Origin: Coregonus clupeaformis
Taxonomy: Eukaryota; Chordata; Actinopteri; Salmoniformes; Salmonidae
Assembly (NCBI RefSeq): GCF_020615455.1
Contig: NC_059215.1
Coordinates: 53,444,989 to 53,508,988, forward strand
Length of the DNA: 64,000 bases
Reading direction: 5' to 3'
Part shown: piece by piece, positions 52,776 to 64,000 of the stretch
Layout of the letters: every line of letters begins with the position of its first letter
How positions within the stretch are numbered: the first letter of the stretch is position 1
The notes under the pieces: model-generated
Seen by the model: the letters and a program-made list of their open reading frames with translations, nothing else
What the model was told of the DNA's origin: nothing
Database searches by the model: none
Translations under genes and position numbers: made by a program

Positions 52776-53006
52776 GGGTAGGGGGGCGTTGAGAAGTTGG
52801 ATCCACTCTGTCTTAAAGGGATACTGCGTTCTGTTCTACGTACCCAGAGTCAGATGAATTTGTGGATACCATTTTGTGTCTCTGCGTGCAGTATGAAGGA
52901 AGTTAGTGGTAGTTTCGTGAGCCAACGCTAACTAGCATTAGCGCAATGACTGGAAGTCTACGGGTACGGTACCTCGGCTTGTGTTGACTTGAGAGTAAAT
53001 TAAACC

Positions 53007-53278
53007 AGGAGTGGCCCATTCAATATATTGTTTTGGGGGGTGGTGGGGGGGAATTATTTTCATTGTGGGCAGAAAAAAGCACTCCAGGCCACTCTTGAAC
53101 ATCTAAAACTAGATAGAAAGTATGTTATAATGGACCTGTATATTTTCAAATAACTGGCCTTTTTTGTGGCCCGCAAATTGATTTTGACAAACACATCAGT
53201 CCCCAAAAATTCTGCGACCGTCCGTTGAATTTCGAAATCCCGATGTGGCCCTCGAGCCAAAAAGTTTTCCCACCCCTG
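53007..53278. mobile_element. hAT-type MITE (CAGGAGTGGCCC / CAGGGGTGGGAA ends)
   Basis: About 272 bp. Ends CAGGAGTGG (53007) and, inverted, CAGGGGTGG (53278). Internal AAAACTAGATAGAAAGTATG and GTGGCCCTCGAGCCAAAAAG. Outside octamers AATTAAAC and TGCTAAAC agree at 5 of 8 positions, so the target duplication is weak. Confidence 0.6.
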
Positions 53279-53596
53279 TGCTAAACTAAACTGCCTTGGA
53301 GTCAGTCAGTCAGCCAGCCTATCAGTCCCACCGAATTCCTATAGGCATGTGCAGACACCTACCACCATATGCCAGTCACTCACTCACACCCAGTCTTTAC
53401 AACTCATTCATCACACTGCAGAGAGGAGAGGTATTGAGTTACTAAAATACAACTGTCACTTTATCTGATTTACATATATCAGACAGGAGGATCATTGTGA
53501 CATTGAATCCCATCAGGTAGCCTGATTTCAGATGTGTCCATGTAAACAAGATTATTAGGGAAATCGAGCTATTGTATTAATCTGACTATTCACAAT

Positions 53597-54373
53597 CAGG
53601 GCCTAAAATTAACACCTGCAAAATGCGGGTATATTTTGGCATTGGCGGGTAATATGTCTATTTCACAAGCCACGTTTGCAGGTGGTCAGGGCTCCACAGT
53701 GCGAGCCTTTCACTCACATTTGTGAATACCAATAGTCAAGTATGATAACATTTATAGTAAAATAAATGCTGCAGTAGCTGTTTTCGATGCATTTTCGCCA
53801 TTTTGTTTCATAGCTGGTACATTCAAAGAACTACGAACCCTATATAGCCTATTCCACCTGGCGCTGCAACACTGCCTGGTTGGGGTCTGTGCGCACGCCA
53901 AGAGCTGAGTGCAAGACACATTTTTAGAAGACATTGTCCTTGTGTTTCTTGGTTATTTAAATTGTTTTGTTCTCAAGCTAGGTTATTTTTCTATGTTTGA
54001 GTTTCAACTGCTAGGGAAGAGAAGACAAGGCTTCTACTAGTCAGACTCAATCTCACAGGCACAAACATGATTTGAGTCACGCTACCATGGTACCCCCCCT
54101 TTTAAAGGGGGAGGTGAACATTTTTGTCTCATCTGTGATATTTTGGTTAAAAGACTCAAGTCACAAATGTAATTATTCAATACACTTCTTACTAATAATA
54201 CAGTTTATTGTTTTAGAAACGTTACAAAGCATGCTCATCTGTTTTTTTGTGTGTCTGTGTAATTTTGGCTGCAAAAAAAATATTTTGGCAGGTAAAGAAT
54301 CTGTGTGGCTGGTAGATTTTTAAATCTACCTGCCACAGTGGCTGGTGGACCAAAAAGTACATTTTATGCCCTG
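53597..54373. mobile_element. hAT-type non-autonomous element with TSD
   Basis: 777 bp, ends CAGGGCCTAAAAT (53597) and, inverted, CAGGGCATAAAAT (54373). Octamers outside are TTCACAAT and TTCATAAT (7/8), the size expected for hAT. Interior has a palindrome GGTAGATTTTTAAATCTACC (54309-54328) but no transposase frame. Confidence 0.85.
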
Positions 54374-54420
54374 TTCATAATAATCATATTATTGTGTTCA
54401 TGTAGCCTTACTCAATGGTT

Positions 54421-54475
54421 GCACCCCAAATGGCACCCTATTCCCTATATAGTTCACTACTTTTGACCAGGGACC
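54421..54475. repeat. Hairpin repeat, copy F (left half)
   Basis: GCACCCCAAATGGCACCCTA ... CACTACTTTTGACCAGGGAC. Right arm missing. Confidence 0.8.
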
Positions 54476-54841
54476 AATGGTGCCTTTTTAAATCAGTGTG
54501 CATTAGAATGCAAAAACTAGACCTAGTTGCTAGTCCCTCCTTGTTTCAGCCCGTTTTGTTCCATTTGGTGCCTAATGAACACGACCCTGTTGTCAGAATG
54601 TGCGAACCGATAATGTTCTGGAATCTATCAGCCCCTCCAGCATCCTGTTATCCACGGCAATCATGTGACTGTTGGTGATGTTGAAGAATGTTCTTCTCAC
54701 TAAATATAGAAATAAACCTGGTGAGACAAATTCACTTTCATGGCTGAGCAGGAGGAAAACAAGCGACTCTTAGACACCATTTCACAAAAGATATGTTGAA
54801 GTAGGGCCATGCAGAAGTTAGTCAGGCAGACCTATTTGTGT

Positions 54842-55642
54842 CTGTTCTCTCTCTCTCGCGCTCTCTCTCACTCTCTGTGTCTCTAGCTCTCTCTCTCTCT
54901 GTGTCTCTAGCTCTCTCTCTGTGTCTCTTGCTCTCTCTCTCTCTCTGTGTCTCTCGCTCTCTCTCTCTGTGTCTCTCTCTCTCTCTCTGTGTCTCTCGCT
55001 CTCTCTCTGTCTCTCGCTCTCTCTCTGTTTGTCTCTCGCTCTCTCTCTGTGTGTCTCGCGCTCTCTCTCTGTGTGTCTCGCGCTCTCTCTCTGTGTGTCT
55101 CGCGCTCTCTCTCTGTGTGTCTCGCGCTCTCTCTCTGTGTGTCTCGCGCTCTCTCTCTGTGTGTCTCTTGCTCTCTCTCTCTCTGTGTGTCTCTCGCTCT
55201 CTCTCTGTGTGTGTCTCTCTCTCTCTCGCTGTGTGTCTCTCTCTCTGTGTGTCTCTCGCTCTCTCTCTGTGTGTCTCTCTCTCTCTCTCTGTGTGTCTCT
55301 CGCTCTCTCTCTGTGTGTCTCTCGCTCTCTCTCTGTGTGTCTCTCGCTCTCTCTCTTTGTCTCTCGCTCTCTCTCTGTGTATCTCTCTCTCTCTCTCTCT
55401 GTGTGTCTCTCGCTCTCTCTCTGTGTATCTCTCTCTCTCTCTCTGTGTATCTCTCGCTCTCTCTCTGTGTATCTCTCGCTCTCTCTCTGTGTCTCTCTCT
55501 CTCTCTGTGTATCTCTCGCTCTCTCTCTGTGTATCTCTCGCTCTCTCTCTGTGTATCTCTCGCTCTCTCTCTGTGTATCTCTCGCTCTCTCTGTGTGTCT
55601 CTCGCTCTCTCTCTGTGTCTCTCTCTCTCTCTCTCTCTGTGC

Positions 55643-55726
<84 letters not shown>

Positions 55727-55745
55727 CTCTGTGTGTCTCTGTGGG
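54842..55745. repeat. 0.9 kb CT/GT microsatellite array
   Basis: Units CTCTCGCTCTCTCTCTGTGT with GTGT/GTAT variants, ending in pure (CT)n at 55646-55720. Long frames on both strands are composition artefacts. Confidence 0.95.
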
Positions 55746-56581
55746 CTAGGCTCTCTGGATGTGGTCATTAATGTGAATTGTTTGAGAGGGTGTGGAGAGA
55801 TTCTCAGCAGTTGGTCACTTTCTAAATATGAAACCACTGCGTATGTCATGGGTTTTAGCCAGGGCTGATTGGACAGGGGACAACACAGGTTTATACTGGA
55901 CTGTGGTTGATTTCAACTATATTTTATCTCTCTCAATCCCTATTGACGTACGGTTCGTTACTGGGTTTTGTGACATTTCATGGGTTATAGGGCTGGTTAT
56001 GTTGTGTACTTCATGGGTTATTGGGCTGATTTCATAGTGGGTGTGGTTTTGTACAGTATCAGTACTTTCTCTGCTATGGGTAGCCTATATCCCTAGGGAA
56101 AATCTTTAGGAATCCAGTGGTTGTGATTTCAACAATGTTGATATCTTCCTACTGTAAGCCTGGGGATACATTTTAGGAATTGTTGTTGATTTCAACAAAG
56201 TTGTATCTGTGTAAATCCCTATGGACTGATGTTCCGTTACAGGGTTTGTTAAAATTCACAGTCCTCAGTGAACCCTCGCTCTGCTCTGATCCTTATCCTT
56301 TGTCTGCCTCAGAGCAGTGTGTGTGTGTGTACCCCCATAACTCAACTCTCTGGAGAACAAAGGGAATGGAAACTGAATGGCTGTGCTTTAAAAAGTCAGG
56401 AAACGTTCAGTAGGCTGAAGCAATGTACTCAACAACATACATCATTTGTTTTAGCCTTACATTCGTTTCAATACGAGGGCTAATATTGTATAGTAACAAC
56501 AACAACTATATAGCCTAACAATTGTATAACATTGAACAATGCCTAGAGGAAGTGTGTGAACCATTAGAATCAATAGTGACA
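55746..56581. other. Unassigned dip2 intron sequence
   Basis: No gene or known repeat; two loosely similar segments with TTGATTTCAAC and AATCCCTATTGAC/AATCCCTATGGAC (about 55905-56230). Confidence 0.45.
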
Positions 56582-56595
56582 ATTACTCCAGTCTT

Positions 56596-59500
56596 TATTA
56601 ATTTTTTAATTTTTTTGGGGGGGGGGAATGGATCAGCTTAATATTGCAGATAGATTGTATCTTCTATCAATGTAATTGTCTGCATCACTTCCAATCCCCC
56701 ATGTTTTATTTTTATTATTTTTATTTTTTATATATATACTCCCCTTTATTACTTTTCAACCCCACCATCCTTTCCCTACTTGGAGTAAATTAGTGAACAA
56801 CAACGCCCAGGCCTCTACTTCCGGTCTATACTTACTATCTACACCTTATGGACAGAGTTAATTTTACAATAATTCTATTATATATATTTTTTTATTTTAT
56901 TTTTATTGCTCCTGAACTTCTTCTACTCTCAACCTCTCCGATCATTTTCATGATGTCCATCCGGTTTGCTTCTATATGCCATATCTTTCTAACTGTGCTC
57001 TTTCCCAAAAGCTCCCAACATACAACCTATATACTTATTATGGACACAGTATGCTTACATTATTAGCTATCTTTGTTATTATTTGTTGTTATTTGTTATT
57101 AGTCCCATCCTTCAACTCTATTCAATACCTCCCATCTATCTCTTAACACAATCCATATAGGATTTCTATTTGCCATATATATTTCAACCGTACTGTGATG
57201 TTTTACAAAAGTTCTGAACCTTTCTATTCTCATTGCTTCTACAGATTGTGAATTAAAAATAAACATTTTTGCTAAAAGTATTATTATATTATTGATTGAT
57301 TGACTATGACTTTTCAGATCACCCAGTAATGCTATCTGCAAGGTTAGTTCCAGGTAAATATTGCAATCCTTTAGCCATTCCTGGACCTGTGTCCAAAAAC
57401 AAGCTACAAATGAACAGAACCAAAACAAATGATCTAATGATTCTGTCTCTTCACAGCAAAATCTGCAGAGCTGGGAAGATTGTATCCCCCATATAAATAA
57501 CATTCTATTGGTAGCAATAATTTTATATAATAATTTAAATTGAAAGATTCTAATTTTTGAATCCGGTGTCGTTTTGCGTGTCAGTTCATAAACACTATGC
57601 CATGGGATCGGTACGTCAAAGATCTCTTCCCAACAATTTTGCAATCTATATGGGACGGCTGTCAATCCTTTGGTCCTTAAGTGAAACTGATATGCTTTTT
57701 TATTTATCACAGTTTTCCTTAACCAATTATGTTCTTTAATGCAAGGCCGACAGACAAGTTCCTTACTTTCTCCCCCTTCCACTTTCCTCTTCCACTTTTG
57801 CGGTAAGGCTGCAATTATTTGGTTGTAATTTTGGGTAGAGCAGACATTTCCATATGTTTTTGTCAGCTGCATGTGCGACATAACTCCACCAGTCCTACCG
57901 ATGATATAATTTACGAAGATTATACCTTTTTTAAACATTCTGTCAAAAAAATAAAGGTTTTTTGTCAATTAGTATATTTGAATTTTACCACAATATTTGT
58001 TGCATTATTTGTTCTGCCGTTTCTGGAGGATTAAATTGAAATTGCAACCAACTTTCTATGGCTTGTTTTAGAAATAGTGATATTTGGGAGATTATTTCCT
58101 TTTCAAATAACTGAAAGTGAGAGGTTGTAATCTGAATAAAGGGAAAAAGGCCTTTCTTGAACATTGGGTGAGACAATCTTACTAATTTGCTTGAGAACCA
58201 GTTCGGATTTAAGTATAACTTTTGTATGACTGAAGCTTTTAGTGATAGATCTAATGCTTTAATATTTAATAATTTCTGTCCTCCGAATTCATATTCATTA
58301 TATAAATATGCTCTTTTAATTTTGTCTGGCTTGCCGTTCCAAATAAAATTGAATATTTTTTTCTCATATAATTTAAAAACCTGTTCGCTAGGCGTAGGCA
58401 AGACCATAAGCAAATAGGTAAACTGGGATAATACTAAAGAGTTAATCAGGGTGATTTTTCCACAAATTGACAGGTATTTTCCTTTCCATGGTAGTAAGAT
58501 CTTATCTATTTTTGCTAACTTTCTATTAAAATGTATTGAAGTGAGATCATTTATTTCCTTTGGGATATGTATTCCGAGTATATCCACATCACCATCAGAC
58601 CATTTTATTGGTAAACTACATGGTCATGTAAAAATTGTATTTTTTAGTGATCCAATACGTAATATAGTACATTTGTCATAATTTGGTTGTAATCCAGAGA
58701 GGTTAGAAAAAGTATCTAGATCCTCTATGAGGCTGTGGAGGGATTCTAGTTGTGGATTTAAAAGAAAACATGAATCATCAGCGTACAATGACACCTTTGT
58801 TTTTAAGCCCTGGATTTCTAATCCTCTGATATTATTATTGGATCTGATTTTAATAGCTAACATCTCGATGGCCACAATAAATAGATATGCCGATAGTGGA
58901 CAACCTTGTTTCACTCCTCTTGACAGTTTAAAACTTTCTGAGAAATAGCCATTATTTACTATTTTACACCTAGGGTTACTATACATTATTTTGACCCATT
59001 TTATAAGAGATTCTCCAAAATTGAAATGCTCCAGGCATTTATATATAAACCCCAGTCGAACTTTATCAAATGCCTTTTTCGAAGTCTGCTATGAATAGCA
59101 GGCCTGGTTTCCCCATATTTTCCATAGTGTTCTATTGTTTCCAATACTTGCCTTATATTATCTCCAATGTATCTTCCATGTAAAAAACCTGTCTGATTAG
59201 AATGAATAATATCCGACAATACCTTTTTAATTCTATGCGCTATACATTTTGCTAGGATTTTTGCATCACAACACTGAAGTGTAAGGGGCCTCCAATTTTG
59301 TAAATGGACTGGATCTTTATATTTTCCACTTGTATCCTGTTTCAGTAATAATGAGATCAGACCTTCTTCTTGAGTGTCAGATAATCTACCATTTACATAG
59401 GAGTGGTTAAAACATGCTAATAACGGTCCTCTTAGTATATCAAAAAGGTTTGGTATACCTCGACTGGTATGCCATCCAACCCTGGAGTTTTCCCAGACTT

Positions 59501-60055
59501 AAAGTCTTTAATTGCATCCAGAAGTTCCTCCTCTGTAATTTCACCTTCACATGAGTCTTTCTGTGTGGCTGTTAATTTGACATTATCAATAGAAAAAAAA
59601 TCTCTACAATTAGCTTCAGTTAGAGGAGATGGAGGCGACTGAAAAGAAAACATATGCTTAAAGTACTTTGTTTCTTCCTTCAAAATATCATTTGGTGAAT
59701 TATGGGTGACTCCGTCAATTGTAACCAGTTTCATTAAGTTCTTTTTGGTAGCATTCCTATGTTGAAGATTAAAAAAGAATTGTGTGCATTTTTCCCCATA
59801 TTCCATCCAGTTTGCTTTATTTTTATAATATATTACACTTGATCTTTCTTGAATAAGTTTCTCCATTTCTTTTAGTTTTTCCTCTAATTTATTCTGAGAC
59901 TCTATGTTACAGTTTTTATTGCCATCTATCTGTTCTGTTAGACTTTCTATTTCCTTTCTTAGTATAAACTCTTTTGACCTAAATTGCTTTTGTTTTCGAG
60001 ATGAGTACTGAATTGCATGGCCTCTAAAGGCACATTTAAAGGTGTCCCATACAAT
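56596..60055 (-). mobile_element. L1-type non-LTR retrotransposon, 5' truncated, 14-bp TSD
   Basis: Flanked by a 14-bp duplication ATTACTCCAGTCTT (56582-56595 and 60056-60069). The A-rich 3' end is at the left (minus strand AAAAAAATTAAAAAATTAAT). ORF2 runs over about 59866-57099: DFKSGKTPGLDGIPVEVYQ (RT start), HSNQTGFLHGRYIGDNIR, FKLSRGVKQGCPLSAYLF, KVSLYADDSCFLL (intact YADD), WNGKPDKIKRAYL, and the C-terminal knuckle CRFCCEETESLDHLFWFC. Frameshifts near 59440, 59060, 58990, 58600 and 57975 kill it. The endonuclease is lost by truncation. Confidence 0.93.
57099..59866 (-). pseudogene. L1 ORF2 remnant (reverse transcriptase and C terminus)
   Basis: Five open segments on the minus strand in different frames, each ending where the next domain continues: 59866-59432, 59219-59001, 58986-58624, 58587-57985 and 57968-57099. 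Together they cover RT palm/fingers, thumb and the terminal zinc knuckle. The catalytic loop LYADD is kept, so decay is through indels rather than loss of active-site residues. Confidence 0.88.
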
Positions 60056-60163
60056 ATTACTCCAGTCTTAGTCGCTTTCTGAATATGAGCTAAAACGGGT
60101 CATCTTATGGCTGTCGTAGTGGGTTATGTTATGTAGTAGCCAGTGAATGGTGTCGTTGATGAC

Positions 60164-60692
60164 TGCGGGAGTAATGGTTGGCCTAATGGGGTTAGCCGTG
60201 TTTCACAATGGGAGTAATGGTTGGCCTAATGGGGTGAGCCGTGTTTCACAATGGGAGTAATGGTTGGCCTAATGGGGTGAGCCGTGTTTCACAATGGGAG
60301 TAATGGTTGGCCTAATGGGGTGAGCCGTGTTTCACAATGGGAGTAATGGTTGGCCTAATGGGGTGAGCCGTGTTTCACAATGGGAGTAATGGTTGGCCTA
60401 ATGGGGTGAGCCGTGTTTCACAATGGGAGTAATGGTTGGCCTAATGGGGTGAGCCGTGTTTCACAATGGGAGTAATGGTTGGCCTAATGGGGTGAGCCGT
60501 GTTTCACAATGGGAGTAATGGTTGGCCTAATGGGGTGAGCCGTGTTTCACAATGGGAGTAATGGTTGGCCTAATGGGGTGAGCCGTGTTTCACAATGGGA
60601 GTAATGGTTGGCCTATTGGGGTGAGCCGTGTTTCACAATGGGAGTAATGGTTGGCCTAATGGGGTGAGCCGTGTTTCACAATGGGAGTAATG
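60164..60692. repeat. 43-bp minisatellite, about 12 copies
   Basis: Period 43; units GGGAGTAATGGTTGGCCTAA then TGGGGTGAGCCGTGTTTCAC. Only isolated changes (GTTAGCC in the first unit, CTATTGG near 60615). Confidence 0.96.
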
Positions 60693-60774
60693 GGAGGAAG
60701 TCAGGAAGCAGGTCTAGCAGTCAGTCTCTAACGCTCATATCTCTGTGTGTTGCTATCTGTATCTTCTGACATGT

Positions 60775-60985
60775 TGATGACACACTGTCTCCCACTCACA
60801 CGCTGATGACACGCTGATGACACACTCTCCCACTCACACGCTGATGACACGCTGATGACATGCTGATGACACGCTGATGACACACTCTCCCACTCACACG
60901 CTGATGACACGCTGATGACATGCTGATGACACGCTGATGACACACTGTCTCCCCACACACACACACTGATGACACACTCATGACA
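60775..60985. repeat. GCTGATGACAC tandem repeat
   Basis: Nested units of CACGCTGATGACA with a longer period of about 62 bp (ACACTCTCCCACTCACACGC recurs). Confidence 0.92.
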
Positions 60986-61387
60986 CACTGATTTCTGTGG
61001 TAGTCTGGACGTTATCAAAGTCAGATGTGATGTAACTAACAGAGATAGTTATCTATCCTCTGTTCACCTCTAACTGTTCCTGCCTTCTCCCTCCTCAAAG
61101 AGACCTGGAATGCTCCTGTTCTCTCCTGACCCGCTGTAACCAGCTCCAGAGCCCTAAAGAATGCAATCCTTTCATCAAATCAAGACTTCCTCCACCGGAC
61201 CAAAACAATAGAACTCTATTGTGTGGGGCCTAGCTAATAAGATGACAATATGTAACCAAGCTCAATGTCAGCAGTGAACACCCTTTAGGATTGGTTTGAT
61301 AATATAAATATCAAGAATACATGTATCAGTCTTACACCTCTTCTTGCCTTACTTTTACAGTAGGTCTGTGTTTTACAATCGGCCAAC
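60986..61387. other. Unassigned dip2 intron sequence
   Basis: No feature recognised. Confidence 0.45.
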
Positions 61388-61785
61388 AACATACTGTAGG
61401 CTATTGGTTACCAACATACTGTAGGCTATTGGTTACCAACATACTGTAGGCTATTGGTTACCAACATACTGTAGGCTATTGGTTACCAACATACTGTAGG
61501 CTATTGGTTACCAACATACTGTAGGCTATTGGTTACCAACATACTGTAGGCTATTGGTTACCAACATACTGTAGGCTATTGGTTACCAACATACTGTAGG
61601 CTATTGGTTACCAACATACTGTAGGCTATTGGTTACCAACATACTGTAGGCTATTGGTTACCAACATACTGTAGGCTATTGGTTACCAACATACTGTAGG
61701 CTATTGGTTACCAACATACTGTAGGCTATTGGTTACCAACATACTGTAGGCTATTGGTTACCAACATACTGTAGGCTATTGGTTG
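61388..61785. repeat. 25-bp minisatellite, about 16 perfect copies
   Basis: Period 25; units AACATACTGTAGGCTATTGG + TTACC with no substitutions seen across the array. Confidence 0.97.
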
Positions 61786-62810
61786 AGACGGAGCTCATCT
61801 ATGGCCAGTGCAGCAGTGTACGTGTGTTGACCTCAGTGTGACGTAGTAGAGTTCAGTGGGGGAGATTAGGCTAAAGCTTCAAACCTAGTTCACAGCATTA
61901 AATGTGTCATACGTCATTGCCTGGATAAGACCCAATTAAACAAGGCTTTTAAATATGTCATAGTGGTCTGGCGGCCAGTGGCTCTGAACTATGAATTCAT
62001 CTTTACTGAGCCCACTCCAGATTAGGCTTAGTTTATGAGCTGTAGACCCCAGGGGAGAGTTTCTAGCCCCCAGCTATGATGGGGTGTGGGAGAGTGGAAA
62101 TGACTGCTCTGTTCTGCGCCTGCCTCCAGGCTGCAGTGAGCTAGCCAGGCTATAGGAAGGGAGAAACCCTCCTATACTCCTCCTCCCACTCCATCCTCTA
62201 CCCCTGCAGTGCAGCAGATTCCCAGGCTCTCACTTCATATACAGCTCCACTCCCCCCGCACCTTTCTACCAATCATCCATAACTCCATTTGAATAGGAGT
62301 TTCCCTCCCTCCACACTTCACTGTTCATCCTCCCATCCCACTTTCCCACACTGTTAACACATTTTCTCAACACAAAAACAGTTGATCATCGTTTTCTCAC
62401 AGATTCTTACAACACGACTAGCCTGAGCATTCCTATGGATAATAGTCCACATCTTCTTATTACTTAATTCATTAAAAAAGAAAGAGTTCCGAACTTGCAG
62501 CGCTTGTAGATTGCTGAGTCAGTCAGTGAAGGTTTAGAATGTAACTAAATGCACCTTCTCGCTTGCTGCTATACCGTTGTCTGACTGTTCGCCTACTAGC
62601 AGCTCGGTGAATAATGGCGATTTACTGTCATGATATTAGCCGACATTGATGCTTGCTCTTCGCTAGTATTCTTGCACGTCCAGACAATACATCGCATTCC
62701 TACGCTAGCCTGGAGTCGAGGCTACCTCTATGGGACTCTGACTGATCTGAAACTGGAAGCAGACAGACAGACAGACATGTCAGACAGACCTGATGAAGAC
62801 TTAACACGGA
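61786..62810. other. Unassigned dip2 intron sequence
   Basis: No gene or mobile element recognised. Confidence 0.45.
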
Positions 62811-62920
62811 GTCCTGTGGGACACGGACCCGGAGTCCTGTGGGACACGGACCCGGAGTCCTGTGGGACACGGACCCGGAGTCCTGTGGGACACGGACCCG
62901 GAGTCCTGTGGGACACATAG
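62811..62920. repeat. 23-bp minisatellite, about 5 copies
   Basis: Period 23; units GTCCTGTGGGACACGGACCC + GGA. Confidence 0.95.
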
Positions 62921-63398
62921 ACCTAGTAGACCTAAGCCTAATCAAACACACCACCTAATATACAGGTAAACCAAACTCAAGCTTCCACACCATCAGCACT
63001 GGTCTGGAGCATCCATCTCTTTCTTTAGAAAGTTAAGGGGGGGGGGGGTTATGTAGTGCTGTCTGACTGCATAGCAGACAAGTGTTTCAACAAAGCTCGG
63101 TCACCTAAGTGTGACACCACCAGCGAAGGTGGAGTATTATGGCTCAATTCCAATACCACCCCCCGCCCCCCCACCCTTAGCCCTCCCACTTATCCCTCCC
63201 CCTCAGTTTTGGGCGATCCTCTGCGAGCCGCATTGAGTCAGAGTGGTGTTCCAATTCAACTGAGTGAAGGGTAGGGCCTTTTCAGCCTTCTAGTTGGCCC
63301 TCCAAACGAATCAAATAGACAGGCAGTCTTCCTATCGAGTGGTTATCAAAACTCCCATGAAGCTCTGCGACGCAAGGCTCTAAAGTTTCTTCAGGAAG

Positions 63399-63431
63399 AT
63401 GGCTGACAAAAATACTAGGATGGAAGCAAAT
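63399..63431 (+). CDS. Possible short 5' coding exon (MADKNTRMEAN), very tentative
   Basis: ATG at 63399 in AAGATGGCTG context, eleven codons, then a good donor AAT|GTAAGT at 63432. Upstream 63140-63300 is C-rich, and no acceptor is needed if this is a first exon. I do not recognise the protein. A first exon of a further gene, an alternative dip2 first exon, or chance are all possible. Confidence 0.2.
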
Positions 63432-64000
63432 GTAAGTAATTAAAACTTCATAATGAATCATGCAAAACATTTACAGTTAAGAGGAATAGGTTAGTTAGTG
63501 TAGAGAAACACAATTAGGCATATTTTGGGGTCATAAAGTTAATTTACGAATATTGCTATTTTAACAAGCTAGTTGACAAGCTAACATTAGCCAACCAGCT
63601 ATACATTTAGCTTGCTATATGGGCGTTTTGACATTTGTATGAAATTGTAATTCGTGTTGTTTAATGTTTTAGGGAATCTAGCTTAATCATTTACTGCAAA
63701 TTGAATGTACAAATTTGTAAGCTTACCTTGCTGTTCAGTTTTTAAAAAATCAAAGTCAATCACTTATAATTTTTCTTTATTGTAGTAACATTAGAGATTG
63801 AAGATATTTGCCAATGCAGGTAACGTAGCCGTAGCTAACTATTTTCTTGCTTATTTGTAGTGAAGGATAAAGATACCTGCATTCTATGGATGTGTAGCTA
63901 TGTGTATGGACCCGAAAACGTTTGGTATAAATATTAGTTCAGAACAGTGGTTTTAATTGTTCAAGCTACAGTGCTTCCACTGGTAAGGACTGAGTGACGG
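63432..64000. other. Unassigned AT-rich end of window
   Basis: Contains AGCTAACATTAGCCAACCAGCTA-like TAGC-rich sequence common in salmonid introns; no coding signal. Confidence 0.45.

Noticed and set aside
54818..55868. 300-codon frames in the CT/GT array
   Set aside because: Same reason: microsatellite translation.
61388..61785. CRISPR-like array
   Set aside because: Units are directly adjacent with no unique spacers, and the genome is vertebrate.
1..64000. A new multi-gene defence or metabolic system
   Set aside because: No gene cluster other than atf7 and the DIP2 exon is present; everything else supported by sequence is repeat or mobile element.

Overview
The window looks like a salmonid fish nuclear chromosome (Oncorhynchus, Salmo, Salvelinus or a relative). 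It has spliced vertebrate genes with GT-AG introns, several salmonid-type Tc1/mariner families (one terminus resembles the Sleeping Beauty inverted repeat), tRNA-derived SINEs with the fish LINE tail around GTCTGCTAAATGAC, and very abundant minisatellites and CT/GA microsatellites. There is no bacterial, plasmid or CRISPR feature. More than half of the window is repeat.

Two host genes lie head to tail on the + strand. The first is a nearly complete atf7 (ATF2/CREB5-family bZIP transcription factor). I can place eleven coding exons, 14315-14362, 28473-28569, 28913-29043, 29456-29632, 30025-30212, 33276-33360, 33660-33779, 34420-34560, 37614-37802, 38717-38813 and 39777-40039. Phases agree at every junction and the product is 511 residues: N-terminal C2H2 finger, TPTP activation-domain phosphosite motif, proline-rich middle, bZIP, and conserved C-terminal tail. 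A long AT-rich 3' UTR probably runs to about 43,855. The second is the first coding exon of a DIP2-family gene (45416-45500, probably dip2b), whose first intron fills the rest of the window. In human both ATF7 and DIP2B lie on 12q13, so the pairing fits conserved synteny.

Region by region: 1-14290 is upstream repeat territory. It holds Tc1 copies, a 2.3 kb GA-rich array, a ZMYM1/THAP12-like hAT transposon (5403-10595) carrying a Tc1 element that itself carries a SINE, another Tc1 inside an inverted repeat, and a 40-bp minisatellite ending just before the first atf7 coding exon. Atf7 intron 1 (14.1 kb) holds a non-LTR element split by a young LTR element with apparently identical 382-bp LTRs and a 5-bp target duplication, further Tc1 and SINE copies, a 1.4 kb CT array and a LINE embedded in it. 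Introns 2-10 are compact apart from MITEs, a long minus-strand LINE in intron 8, and low-complexity DNA placed right against several splice sites. The dip2 intron holds Tc1, SINE, hAT MITE and L1 copies (the L1 with a 14-bp target duplication) plus several very homogeneous minisatellites.

I found no convincing new multi-gene system. The most unusual observations are a sevenfold tandem duplication of the atf7 exon 8 splice donor, the young LTR element with two internal coding-length minisatellites, two copies of one LINE both embedded in CT/GA microsatellite, and a six-copy hairpin repeat.
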